Below the pieces are notes generated by a model. It worked only from the letters and a program-made list of their open reading frames with translations, was not told the DNA's origin and did not search any database. A DNA stretch of 64,000 bases from Myotis daubentonii (Eukaryota > Chordata > Mammalia > Chiroptera > Vespertilionidae). A program made the position numbers and the translations under genes. Location: assembly GCF_963259705.1 (NCBI RefSeq), contig NC_081844.1:14555715-14619714 (forward strand). The letters run 5' to 3'. How positions within the stretch are numbered: the first letter of the stretch is position 1; the number at the start of each line of letters is the position of its first letter. Of this stretch, positions 23,632-35,193 are shown piece after piece.

Positions 23632-24222
23632 TCCACACTAATAAAAGAGAAAGATGCAAATTAACCATCACTCCATCACTCTGCCACTCTGCTACACCCA
23701 AAAGCCATGCCCACCAGCCAATCAGGAGTGAGTATGCAAATTAACCAAACTAAGATGATGGCGGCCATGAAGCTGGAGCGAGCAGGAGGCTTGGGTTGCC
23801 CCCGGCGATGGAGGAAGCCAAGCTTCCTGCCTGCCCTGGCTGGCCCTGGGCTCCACTCAAGGCTACAAAGTTTCAATTATAGAAGGTAAATAAATCCCAG
23901 AAAAAAAGAAAAAAAGTAGAGGCTGGGAGCTTGGGTCGCCGGGGCTGTGGCCAGCCTGAAAACGGCCATCGACCCCTCACCCAGGATGGCCAGGCACCCC
24001 AGCGGAACCCCCCCACACCCTGAAGGGGATGTGGCCAGCCTGAAAATAGTCCTCAGCCCCTCACCCAGGCTGGCCATACCCCCATGGGGTGAGGGTCCCC
24101 ACTGGGGGGCTTGACTAGCCTGCAAACAGCCATTAGCTCCTCACCCAGGCTGGCCCCCCACCCTTATCTGGGACACCCTTCAGGGCAAACCAGCCAGCCC
24201 CCACCCATGCACTAGGCCTCTA
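23632..24222 (+). mobile_element. HeliBat unit B of the tandem array, with exon-like cargo
   Basis: 5' tccacactaataaaagaga directly after unit A. Two octamers (atgcaaat, 23654-23661 and 23734-23741), a CCAAT box (23718-23722) and a YY1-like gatgatggcggcc follow. An ATG at 23755 starts MMAAMKLERAGGLGCPRRWR, which continues to 23885, where AAG|GTAAAT matches a splice donor. 3' end gcactaggcctcta lacks the last G, exactly as in 11804-12244, its closest relative here. Confidence 0.9.
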
Positions 24223-24669
24223 TCCTATATAATAAAAGGGTAATATGCAAATTGACCCTAACAGCAGAACTACCAGGAATGACAGGTCACTATGACGCAC
24301 ACTGACCACCAGGGGGCAGATGCTCAATGCAGGAGCTGCCCCCTGGTGGTCAGTATGCTCCCACAGGGGGAGCTCTGCTCAGCCACAAGCCAGCACAGTG
24401 GTGGTGGCGGGAGCCTCTCCTGCCTCCTCAGTAGCGCTAAGGATATCTGATTGCAGCTTAGGCCTGCTCCCCACTGGCAAGTGGACATCCCCTGAGGGCT
24501 CCTGGGCTACCAGAGGGATGTCTGATTGTCAGCTTAGGCCCAATCCCCCGGGGAGCGGGCCTATGCCAGCAGGTGGACATTCCCCAAGGGGTCCCAGACT
24601 GTGAGAGTGCACAGGTCTGGCTGAGGGACACCCCCTGAGTGCACAAATTTTTGTGCACTGGGCCTCTAG
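24223..24669 (+). mobile_element. HeliBat unit C of the tandem array
   Basis: 5' tcctatataataaaagggta, 3' hairpin gcacaaatttttgtgc and gggcctctag ending 24669. Close relative of 12245-12704. It contains the perfect CTCF-like palindrome at 24301-24354. Confidence 0.93.
24301..24354. promoter_or_regulatory. Perfect inverted pair of CTCF-like motifs
   Basis: Arms actgaccaccagggggcag (24301-24319) and its exact reverse complement (24336-24354), with a 16-base spacer. Each matches the core CTCF pattern CCACCAGGGGGC(A/G). The two motifs point toward each other. It could equally form a DNA or RNA hairpin. Binding is not shown by sequence alone. Confidence 0.65.
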
Positions 24670-25026
24670 TCTATATAATAAAAGCCTAAGTGACCATTAA
24701 GGCTCAATGACCAGAATGACTAGTCACTATGGTGTGCACTGACCACCAGGGGGCAGACACTCAATTCAAGAGCTGCCCCCTAGTGGTCAGTGCCCTCCCA
24801 TAGGGGAAGCACCACTCAGTCAGAAGCTGGGCTCATGGCTGGCAAGCGCAGCAGCTGTAGTGGGAGCCTCTCCTGCCTCCACGGCAGCACCAAGGAACAG
24901 CAAGCCAAGCAATATGGATCAGTGAGCAAGTGGGCAGTAAGGAGTGAGGGGTCCCAGACTGCAAGAAGGCACAGGCCAGGCTGCAGGACATGCCCCCAGT
25001 GCACAGATTTTATGCACCAGGCCTCT

Positions 25027-25028
<2 letters not shown>
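24670..25028 (+). mobile_element. HeliBat unit D of the tandem array
   Basis: 5' tctatataataaaagcctaa directly after unit C; 3' hairpin gcacagattttatgcaccag and gcctctag ending 25028. Carries a CTCF-like pair at 24738-24791. Confidence 0.92.
24738..24791. promoter_or_regulatory. Inverted CTCF-like motif pair
   Basis: Left arm actgaccaccagggggcag; right arm ctgccccctagtggtcagt, with one substitution from the perfect palindrome. Confidence 0.6.
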
Positions 25029-25072
<44 letters not shown>

Positions 25073-25092
25073 TAAATAAATAAATAAATAAT
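25029..25092. repeat. (TAAG)n then (TAAA)n microsatellite
   Basis: It begins at the base after the Helitron CTAG end: roughly 11 TAAG units, then TAAA units. Confidence 0.95.
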
Positions 25093-25114
25093 ATAAATTT
25101 AAAAAATTACTTGC

Positions 25115-25355
25115 ATCCTAGAAGCTTTGGCTCAGTGGATAGAGCATCGGCCTGCGGACTGAAGGGTCCCAGTTTCTATTCCAGTCAAGTGTATGTAACC
25201 AGGTTGCTGGCTGGATCCCCAGCCAGTCCTGATTGGGATAATTGCAGGAAGAATACAATCCATGTGTTTTTCTCACATCAATGTTTTTGTCTCTTTCTGT
25301 CTCTCCCCCTCCCTTCCACTCTCTCTAAAAATCAATGGGAAAATATCCTCAGGTG
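25115..25355 (+). mobile_element. Ves SINE (plus strand, older subfamily)
   Basis: Head gctttggctcagtggataga and tail ending aatatcctcaggtgagactt. The tcctcaggtgag extension is shared with the copy at 33266. Confidence 0.92.
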
Positions 25356-26713
25356 AGACTTAATAACAACAACAACAAAAAACATTTTCAAATAGAGATT
25401 ATTGTACTTTTTCTTTTCAAAATTGGATGCCTTTATTTCTTTTTCTTGTCCAGTTGCCCTGGCTAGAACTTTCAGTGCAAGACTTAACGGAAGTGCCAAG
25501 AGTGTCTTCGCCCTGTCCTTGATCTTTTGTTGATGCCCCTTATCAGGTTTCCTTCTCTTCCTAGCTTGTTGATTGTTTTTATCATTAAAGAGTTTTAGAT
25601 TTTATCAAATGCTTTTTAAGTATCTGTTAAGATGATATGTTTTTGTCCTTTATTGTATTAATTGAGTTTATTAAATTAATTTTCAAATGTTAAATCATTG
25701 CTGCATTTATAGGATAAATCCCACTTGTTATGGTGCATAGTCCTTTTTATATGTTGCTGAAATTCATTTGCTAGTATTTTTGTTTCAATTTTTTTTTCTG
25801 TAGCATTCATAATGGATATTGGTATATAGTTTTATCATGATGTCTTTGCCTGTCTTTGGTAAAGGGTAATACTGGCCTAATAGAATGAGTTGAAAGGCAT
25901 TACCTCCTCTTATTACTTTTTAAAAGGTTTGTAAACATTAGTATTAATTTTTCTTTAAATGTTTGGTACAGTTTACAAATGAAGTCATCTTGGCCTGGTC
26001 TTTTCTTTGTTGGAAGTGTTTTAATTATTAATTCAACTTTGTTTCTTATAAGTCTCTATTAATATTGTTATTTGTTCTTGAGTCAGTTTTAGTAGCTTGT
26101 ATCATCTTACAAATTTATTCATTTTATCTAAGTAATTTTTTAGCATATATTTATTTACAGTATTCTATTGCCATTTTTATTTTTGAAGGGTCAGTTGTGA
26201 TGTCCTCTCTTTCATTCCTGACTAAATAATTTGTCTTTTCTCTTTTTTCTTATTCAATCTAAAGTTTTGTCAATTTTGTTGACCTTTACAAGGAACCAAC
26301 TTTTGATTTCATTGGTTTTTCTCAATTGTTTTTCAATTCTCTACTTTATTAATTTCTACTCTACTATTTCTTTCTGCTTCCTGGAACTGTTTCTTTTTCT
26401 AGTTTCTTACAATGAATGGTTCAGTTATTGCTTTGAAATCTTTCTGTTTTGTTAGTATATTTGTTAACAACTATAAATTTTCCTCTAAACACAACTTTAG
26501 CTGCACTCCATGTTTTGGTATATTGTGTTTTTGTTTGCATCGTATCAAAATATTTTCTAATTTTTATAGCATTTTTTTACCCATTAATTCTTTGGAAGAC
26601 TTACTTAGTTTCCACATTTTCAAATTTCCCAAATGTTTTCTGTTATTAATTTTTGTTTAACTATATTTTGGTCATAAACCAGATTTTGCATAATTTCAAA
26701 CCTTTTAAATACA

Positions 26714-27253
26714 GTGGTCCTTGCTTATCCATTCAGAAATATGTTTCAAGACTCCCCCGCCCCACCCCGCCACACATACACACACACTGGATGCCTGAAA
26801 CTATAGACAGCACCAAATCTTCTATATACTATGGTTTTTTCCCCCTTACGTATGCATACCTTTTAACTTAAAAGAAGCACTTTACAGGTTCTCTTTAGCA
26901 TGTCCACATTACCAGCATCACTACTTTTGCACTTTGGGATCATTATTAACTAAAATAAAGTTGAACACAATTATGTACCACAATACTAGTAGTCAATCTT
27001 ATCACTAAGACAACTAGTAAGTGACTATCAGACAGGTAGCTTATATAACTTAGATAGTTAGATATGCTGAAAAAGGAATGATTCAAGTCCCAGGTATGAG
27101 CAGGGCAGCGTGAGATTTTATCACATTACTCAGAAGACCACACAACTTAAAACTTATAAATTGTTTATTTCTTGAATTTTCCATTTAATATTTTCTGACA
27201 GTGGTTGACCATGATAACAAATCATAGAAAGCAAACCACAGATCAGGGGAGAG
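26714..27253 (+). mobile_element. Tigger-like (pogo, Tc1/mariner) MITE
   Basis: Starts after TA with cagtggtccttgcttatcc; then ggatgcctgaaactatagac. The far end aaaccacagatcaggggaga resembles the inverse terminus. The L1 sequence continues on both sides. Ancient; no transposase frame. Confidence 0.65.
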
Positions 27254-28558
27254 TAATGCTTATTTGATGGACCAGAATGGGATCTATGCTGAAGAATGTT
27301 CCGTGTACACTTGAGAAGACTGTTTATTCTACCATTTTAGGGTGATACTTCCTATAAAACTCTGTTAGGTCTAGTTACTTAAATCTGCAATTTCCTTCTA
27401 CCTCTCTATTACTGAGAATGCAGTGTTAAAGTTTCTAAATATTATTGTCAAATGTTATATGTCATCCTTCAATTATCTAAGATTTTGCCTCCTCTATTTG
27501 GAGGCTTTTTTAAAAGATGTATATGTTTATGATCATTACATCTTTCTGAAAGATTGTCAAAAGTGACTGTCTATCATAAAATGTCCATTTTTTTTGTCTC
27601 TAATAACACTTTTTCCCTTAAAGCTTTAAAACAAAAATGGTATTAATATAGCCACTACAGCTTTTTGGAATATTGTTTGCCTGGTATTTCTTATTTATGT
27701 CTTTAACTCAACTGTGTTGTTTTTAGATAGCACATAGTTGTATCATGTTTTTTTTTTTAAATCCATTCTGTCAATCTCTGCCTTTTCATTGGTGCATGTA
27801 ATCCATTCATATTTACAATGATTGCTGATAAAGTATAATTTATGTCACCTTTTTATATGTCATGTATTTTTCTTTAGTCTTATTTTGTGTTAAATGGATA
27901 TTTTCTAGTGTTCCACTTTGATTCCTTTGTCAATTCTTTGACTACATACTTTCAAAAACTATGTACATAGTGATTGCCCTAGGGATTACAATTTATATCT
28001 TAACTTATAATATAGTCAAGTTAATATCAACAAAATTTCAATAGTATACTACTACTTAGCTCTTTTATAGCTCCTTCCTTTCCTTTGGGTATTATTGTCA
28101 TACAAAGCGCATCTTTATACATTTATGGACTTTTACTGAATACTTTTATAATTATTGATTTATGTAGTTATCTTTTGAAACAGATGGAAGAAGAAATAGT
28201 TGCAAACAAAAATATAGTTATACAATCTTTTAAAATGGGTGTCATTTGCTTTTATTGGTGCCCTTTATTTCTTCATGTGGATTTGAGTTACTGTCTATTG
28301 TATTTTCAAGTTAGCTTGAAACAATTTCTTCTGTATTTCTTGTAGGGCAGGCCTGTAAACAACAAATTCTCTATCTTTTTTGTCTGAAAATATGTTAATT
28401 TTTCTTCAGTTTTAAGTAAGAGCTTATCCAGATTCAGCATTCTTGGCTGACAATCTTTTTCTTTTAACACTTTTAAGTTGTTATCTCTCTGACTTCCAAA
28501 CTCCATGGTTTCTTTCTGCTGAGAAGTCAGCTGTTAATCTTGTTAAGAATGCCTAGTA

Positions 28559-28676
28559 CAGCATGTGCCAAGGGGTAGGGGAGGCCGGGGGAAGGTCAAT
28601 GGGGGGGGGGGGGGGAGAAGACATATGTACTACTATTTGTAATACTTTAAACAATAAAATAAAATTTTTTAAAAAA
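28559..28676 (+). mobile_element. Short L1 3' tail insertion with target duplication
   Basis: G-rich L1 end (including a 14-G run), acatatgtactactatttgt, then an A-tail. It is flanked by aagaatgcctagta at 28545-28558 and 28677-28690, a 14-bp target duplication. Confidence 0.93.
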
Positions 28677-28690
28677 AAGAATGCCTAGTA

Positions 28691-28924
28691 CAGTGATGGC
28701 GAACCTTTTGAGCTCAGCGTGTCAGCATTTTGAAAAACCCTAACTTAACTCTGGTGCCGTGTCACATATAGAAATTTTTTGATATTTGCAACCATAGTAA
28801 AACAAAGACTTATATTTTTGATATTTATTTTATATATTTAAATGCCATTAACAAAGAAAAATCAACCAAAAAAATGAGTTTGTGTGTCACCTCTGACATG
28901 TGTGTCATAGGTTCGCCATCACTG
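28691..28924. mobile_element. Non-autonomous hAT transposon
   Basis: Termini cagtgatggcgaacct / aggttcgccatcactg and a perfect 8-bp duplication gcctagta (28683-28690, 28925-28932). 234 bp, AT-rich core, no transposase. It landed in the downstream target duplication of the L1 tail at 28559. Confidence 0.95.
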
Positions 28925-29159
28925 GCCTAGTACATGATATGTCATTTTTTGCTGCTTTCATTAGTTTCTCTTTGGATTTTTTTTCATAAGTTTGAGTTAT
29001 GATATGCTTATGTGTAGATCTCTGTGTTTCCTGAGCTTTTTGACTGTGTTGATTAATATTTTTCATCAGGTCTAATAAACGTTTGGTCATTATTTCATCT
29101 TATATTTTTTCTGTCACTTATTTTTCTCTCATCCATTCAGTATTCCCATTATGTATATA

Positions 29160-29539
29160 CTAGAGGCCCAATGCAAGAAGATTTGTGCAAGAATAGGCCT
29201 TCCTTCTCCTGGCTGCCAGCACCGGCTTCCCTCCGACACCCGGGACCCAGGCCTTCACTTTGGCTGTCGCCTCCCGCCTTTGCTCCGGGCTGGAGCCGCC
29301 TTCCACCCGCTCTGGCCAGCTCTGTGGCCACCATCCAGAGGCCGGCCCCTTGGCGGTCGGCTGGGGCTTGTGGGAGGCTTGGCTTCCTTCATCGCCAGTG
29401 ATGAATGAAGCCAAGCGTCCCACCCGCTCTGGCTGGCTCAGTGGCTCCGGCTGGCACTGCGATCTTTGTGGCTATGGGTGGTGCCATCTTTGTCATGGAG
29501 TGAAGGTTAATTTGCATATTACCTTTTTATTAGTATAGA
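29160..29539 (-). mobile_element. HeliBat Helitron (minus strand)
   Basis: Plus-strand ctagaggcccaatgcaagaa is the reversed 3' end; the 5' end reads ctttttattagtataga to 29539. Octamer atttgcat and a YY1-like gccatcttt (29483-29491) lie near the 5' end. GC-rich body with overlapping open frames on both strands, one starting MVATELARAGG, similar to the frame in 11804-12244. Confidence 0.92.
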
Positions 29540-29844
29540 TTTAGAGTTTTACATAAATCTCTAAGACTCTGTTAATTCGTTCTTTTTTTGTAGGGTCCTC
29601 AGATTAGGTAACATATACTGACCTTTTTGAGTTTCATGGCTTTCTTCTTCTGCTAGCTTAAGTCTGCTATTGTTTTTATAGTAATGTATTTTTCTGTTAT
29701 TATATTTTTCAACTTCATGTTTCTATTAGTTCTTTCTCATAATGGCTAACTCATTAATATTCTATAATTTAAGAGACATTATTGTCAGATTTTTCTTTAA
29801 TTCTTAAGACATAGTTTCCTTTAGTTCTGTGAGTATATTTAAAA

Positions 29845-30103
29845 CTAGAGGTCTGGTGCATGAAATTCATGTATGGGTAGGGTCCCTAGGCCTGACCGGC
29901 GATCAGGGCTGATCTGTGGGGCAACTGGTGGAATGATCGGGAGGCCCCCACTGGCACCCACCTTGTTTGGCCTGGGGCCTGCGGGCTGGGGCCTGGGTTA
30001 AGTGTCTGCCCCCTGGTGGTCAGTGCACATCATAGTGACTTGTCATTCCACTGCTCATTCCACTGTTCGGTCGATTTGCATATTAGGTTTTTATTATATA
30101 GGA
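29845..30103 (-). mobile_element. HeliBat Helitron (minus strand)
   Basis: Reversed 3' end ctagaggtctggtgcatgaa; reversed 5' end gcatattaggtttttattat atagga to 30103. One CTCF-like motif at 30006-30024. Confidence 0.92.
30006..30024 (-). promoter_or_regulatory. CTCF-like motif (single)
   Basis: ctgccccctggtggtcagt, identical to one arm of the palindrome in 24301-24354; the partner arm is absent from this shorter element. Confidence 0.55.
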
Positions 30104-30430
30104 TAGCTGGCTTAAAGTCTTTGTCTGGTAAATCCAACATTTAATGTCCTCGTGGAATTACTAGACAAAAACTTAATTTTTTGTTGAAAACTGGACTTTC
30201 AAAATAAAATATTATAACTTTTATGGTATCAAATTTTCTCTGGCCACCCACCCACATTTTTTGTTGTTACTGCTGCTTTTCTTGTTACTGATTATTTGTT
30301 TAGTAACTTTCCTTGATTCTGTATTCCCTGAGTGTGAGGCTTCTGAGTTCCCTGATAGCTTTATTTTAACTCTTATTTTTATTTTTAAATCTGACTTTGT
30401 AGGAGTCCCAACTAGTACAGTATAATTTAG

Positions 30431-30840
30431 TGGTCAGCAAATAGTTAGTCAGAAGGCTTCCTTAAATGCTTTGCCTTTAAAATATCTATGCTTTGCCAAA
30501 GGGATCTCCATGAAAATGCAAGCCTTAAAACTTCAGGCAGTTTACAAGACAGTCCTAGCTTTTACTGCTTACTTGTTCAGGGCCTCAAGGTCAGGCACAG
30601 GTGAGTGAATAGTGCTTTCTGCTTTCCCAGGTCTTATCTGCATTTGCACATGTACAGCCTTTCAGAAATATGTCTGAGCCCTTTGGAGTTTACTATGATT
30701 ATCCAGTTCTCCAGGATTTCCCTTCTAAGTCCTCAGCCAGGTTCTTGCTTTCCCAATTGAAATTGCAACCTTAGACAACTGACATTTTGCCAACAGTTTG
30801 CTATTGTTTTAGTAATGTCCTCGGGCAGGCTTCCCCCTGT

Positions 30841-30876
<36 letters not shown>

Positions 30877-31194
30877 AATCACTCACTGAGCTGAATACTT
30901 GTCAAATTAAATAATCAATACATTCTGAGAGGTTTATTGCACAGTGTTTCATGTTTGGAAAAAGTATTGACTATGCTGTAGAAATGGTGCTTTAAAAAAA
31001 ATCTCAAAAAGTAGATCTTTCTATTATCTGCATGCTGCCAACTTTTGGCCACCCCACTACTGAACTGGGGAGGGAGAGAAGAAGAAAATAGCTCCAACTT
31101 AAAATGTCACAGACCCCACTGCCTTACTGAGCTCAATCGTTTCTCTTTGATAGAAAATTTTCATCTTGTTCTATGGCTTTAATTATTGCTAGAT
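30431..31194. other. Unassigned sequence, possibly continuing the L1
   Basis: No gene. It includes a CA microsatellite at 30842-30873. Confidence 0.4.
30842..30873. repeat. (CA)n microsatellite
   Basis: About 16 CA units. Confidence 0.95.
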
Positions 31195-31390
31195 TTCTTT
31201 TTTTTAAGGGTAACCTTGGTTAACAAAATTATAAAGGTTTCAGGTGCACAGTTCTGCAGCACATCAGCTGTACAGCGTATTGTATGTTTACCAACCCAAG
31301 TCAAGTTTCCTTCCATCACCATTTATCCCCCATACTCTCCTCCACCAACACCCCTCCTTGCCACTGTCACCACACTCCAGTGCCCTTGAG
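31195..31390 (-). mobile_element. L1 3' UTR (antisense)
   Basis: Antisense L1 3' end: ggttaacaaaattataaagg, caggtgcacagttctgcagc, cttccatcaccatttatccc, after a T-run that is the reversed A-tail. Confidence 0.75.
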
Positions 31391-31821
<431 letters not shown>

Positions 31822-32640
31822 TCTCAATCCCTCCACTTCACTCCCACCCAGCACCTCTCAACAGCTGTTAGCTGCTCTCTATCCATGCTTATATCTTCTT
31901 CAGTTTATTTCTTCAGAGTCTTATAATTTTCTGAGTACAGGTCTTCTATATCCTTGGTTAAATTTCTTCCTAGGGATTTTATTCTTCTCGAAGCAATTGT
32001 GAATGCGATTGTTTTCTTAGTTTCCCTTTCTGATAGTTCATTTTTGGTGTACAAAAATGCAACTGATTTCTGGCTATTTATTTTGTACCCTGATGTTTTA
32101 CTGAAATCATTTATCAGTTCTGGGAGTTTTTGGTGGAATCTTTATGGTTCTCTAGATACAGTATCATGTTATCTACAAATAATGAAATTTTACTTCTCCC
32201 TTTCCAAATTGGATGCCTTTTATTTTTTCTTCTTGTCTGATCTCTGTGTTGAGGATTTTCAGTACTATGTTGAGCAAGAATGGTGAAAGTAAACATTCCT
32301 GTCTTGTTCTTGATCTTAAGGGAAATGCTTTTAGTTTTCGCCCGTTGGTTTTTCATATATGGCCTTTATTATGTTATGTTTCTCCTATTCCCACTTTGCT
32401 GAGAGTTTTTATCATAAATGGGTGCTGGATTTTGTCAAATACTTCTTCTGTATCTATTGATAAGATCATGTGGTTTTATCTTCATTTTGTTTATGTGGTG
32501 TATCACATTTATTGATTTGTGGATATTGTACCAACCTTGATTATTGCCAGATATCTACATTGATTTTGGTTTACTGACTTTAGTTGTTTTACCCATATTG
32601 GTGTTACTATAGAGGTAAAGTGAGCTCACCAGGGTCTTTA
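31822..32640 (-). mobile_element. L1 ORF2 remnant (antisense)
   Basis: Antisense ORF2: tccttggttaaatttcttcc, caaattggatgccttttat, gttgagcaagaatggtgaaa, tatatggcctttattatgtt, tggtgtatcacatttattga. These correspond to the reverse-transcriptase region. No open frame on the minus strand. Probably part of the same insertion as 31195-31390, with internal loss. Confidence 0.85.
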
Positions 32641-33264
32641 TTCTACCATTCTAAAATTTTACTCTTTTTTTTCTTCTTCAAATGTTTGAAATGTCTGTCT
32701 TGTTATATTGGCTCACCAACTAAAGCAGATACTCCCTCTGGACTGTTTCTTTAATTCAAAGTGCAGGCCTGATACTTGCCATACCCTGTAAAGGGCCCTG
32801 TAGAAGAGGGTATAGAAATGTCCAGAGATTTTTGCCAAGTATGTGTGTAAATATGTATTTATATATGTAGGTAGATAAATAGGTAGATATGCTTTCCTTT
32901 GTCCTAAAAAATGATTTAAAAGAATGACAATCTGTTTTACCATGAGGCCTTCAGGTAACAAAATTGGCTGGAACTAATAGCAAACTTGGATCAAAATATT
33001 AAATGATTTTTTTAAAGACAGACAACTTATGAAGATAGTCATAAAATAACTTTATTTTTGTCCCTTTTGTCCACTTTCTCTTTAATTGTATCAAATAATC
33101 TAGGAATTTTTTTCTGCCATTGGATGAAAATTCAGTTAACTTCTTTAGATACTTCATGGCAACAAAAATGCTTATTACCAGTTTGAGTCACAAACACTCT
33201 TTCATTTCAGTAATTAAAGTTACCTAGCCTAATTACCTACATTAATCAAAACTAAGAATACCCA
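32641..33264. other. Unassigned AT-rich sequence
   Basis: Nothing recognised. Confidence 0.4.
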
Positions 33265-33265
33265 C

Positions 33266-33522
33266 CCTGGCCGGTTTTGCTAAGTGGTCAGAGCATTGGC
33301 CCGAGGACCTACGGGTCCAGGTTGGATTCCCATTCAAGGGCATGTTCCTGGGTCACAGGCCCCATCCTGGCCAGGGTGAAGGTGTGTGCAGGAGACAACC
33401 AATCAATGTATCTCTTTCATGTCGATGTTTTCTCTCTCTCTCTTTCTCTCCCTCCCTTCCACTCTCCCTAAAAAAATAAAAATCCATGGAAAAAATATCC
33501 TCAGGTGAGGATAATAAAAAAA
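33266..33522 (+). mobile_element. Ves SINE (plus strand, older subfamily)
   Basis: Head ccctggccggttttgctaag, tRNA-like A and B boxes mutated, CT-rich region, and the tatcctcaggtgaggataat extension. Confidence 0.93.
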
Positions 33523-33529
33523 GAAACAC

Positions 33530-34150
33530 TATCCCCCACCCTTCCCAAGCCACGTCTTACCTATCATAGGGCCTCAGCCTTTAGTAAAGGGATTGCAGAT
33601 CATGTTTCTCTTTCTCACTCAGTTTACCCCTCACATATCAGCTGCTAATACTAGTCCCCTTCTCTGAGATTGGGGAAAGGAAGAAGAAAGAAGCAAACTG
33701 AATAACAAAAACCTGTTACTTGCCCAGCACCATCATAAGCTGCTTTCGCCCAGCAGAGACTTAAATCAGTCTTTCTCCTGTGGGGCTTCCACTTTTGTTT
33801 GGGCTTTTGTGACACCCTTACTCAATGCTTATACTTAATCACCACCTCTTCTTAGGATCATTTGCTAAAGACCCCAGCTTTGAAAGAAAATCCCCTGAAA
33901 GGCCACTTGCTCTTCCATAACTGCACCATCTTAAGTGCCCTCATTGGCATAAATTTACAAGCCAGCTACTATGGATAATCACCTTATATTACTACCTTTC
34001 ACTACTACTTAGCTATTCAGGTATTATTCCTTGACCCTAGAATCAGATCCTAAGTTTTTACACTCAGAAATGATGGAACATTCTGTCCATAACCTTGAAT
34101 CTTCTTAACTATTATCAACATCTGAGTAAATATAAAATGTTAGTTGCTAT
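33530..34150. other. Unassigned intergenic sequence
   Basis: No gene or named repeat seen. Confidence 0.4.
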
Positions 34151-34154
34151 AATA

Positions 34155-34445
34155 ATAACTAATAGTACCTAATTTTACTAAGCACTTAGTAGATATTGCC
34201 CAGGCATACATTTATTTGCTTCATATATATTGATAATTTTACACATGTTATCATATGTGCTAACCTTGTGGGGAAGGTCAAGCAAACCATGGAATAGATA
34301 ATATCTCTATGTTCTATATGAAGATATGTCCCAGAGAGATTGGGCAACTTATTTAAGGACAGATAGCTAGTGGGTGGCAGAATGCTGATTTGAGCTCAGA
34401 GAGTCCAGTTTCAAAATCCACACACCTACACTCTTTGATATTTGG
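34155..34445 (-). mobile_element. MIR SINE (antisense)
   Basis: agcacttagtagatattgcc, acacatgttatcatatgtgc, gattgggcaacttatttaag, agatagctagtgggtggcag. Diverged. Confidence 0.6.
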
Positions 34446-35193
34446 TCTCCCTAATATCCTAGTGACCCTGAAACAAATTTTTCATGTGGTCTTGAACAAA
34501 TCACCCCATCTTTTTCATCTTCAATTTCTTATCTATAAAAGAAGGGGGGATTAGAATCACCAAGGCCCACACGCTGGCTCTATCAGTCTGTGCTTCAATG
34601 AAGAGACCTCCAATAGCATCCTCTCTACAAAGCTCTGTCCATTCAAACTGTCACATGCTAACTGTCTTGGAGATGATAATAACATTGTCTCCTCTCCACA
34701 CTCATCACTTCATCTTTACAGCATTTCTAGCCAATAACTGAATATCTAGAAGTAGAGTCTCAAACACAGGTGCAAAGCTAACAGAAAACAGACAAAAAGC
34801 CTGCATTCTGACTCTTAAAACTTCAACATTTTAGTGTTTCCTTGGCCTTAAGATAATTGAATTCAGCACATGAACTTATCTGGCCTCACAAATATAACAG
34901 CAAGACCAGAATAAATAAATAAATAAAAAGTTGTAGGACACCATTATCTGCTAACTCTTAAAAAGAAAATCTTCCCTATCACTTTCTGCAGGGCACATTT
35001 TCTTCATAGTTAGTTATATGCACTCTGTCCTTCCCCCACTCTTCATCCTGTTTTCTCCTCCTTGGTTTTCCATGTTTCTCCTTTCTTAATAAGTAAGCTC
35101 ATTAAAGCATGTGTCCTATTGTCTTAGTCTAAACTTGACAGGAAAACTCTTGTTTGTGAGCTTTCTGAAAAGGATCAGTGGAGGCCCCGCCAA
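34446..35193. other. Unassigned intergenic sequence
   Basis: No gene or named repeat seen. Confidence 0.4.

Larger units (their letters stand above)
25385..30430 (-). mobile_element. Long minus-strand L1 ORF2 remnant, broken by five insertions
   Basis: The plus strand shows antisense L1 ORF2 from cttttcaaaattggatgcct (near the 3' side) through many AT-rich blocks typical of old L1 (acctttacaaggaaccaact, gaatgttccgtgtacacttg, catgtaatccattcatattt). It resumes after each insertion without loss: Tigger-like (26714-27253), L1 tail (28559-28676), hAT (28691-28924), HeliBats (29160-29539, 29845-30103). No usable reading frame remains. The distal edge is uncertain. Confidence 0.75.
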
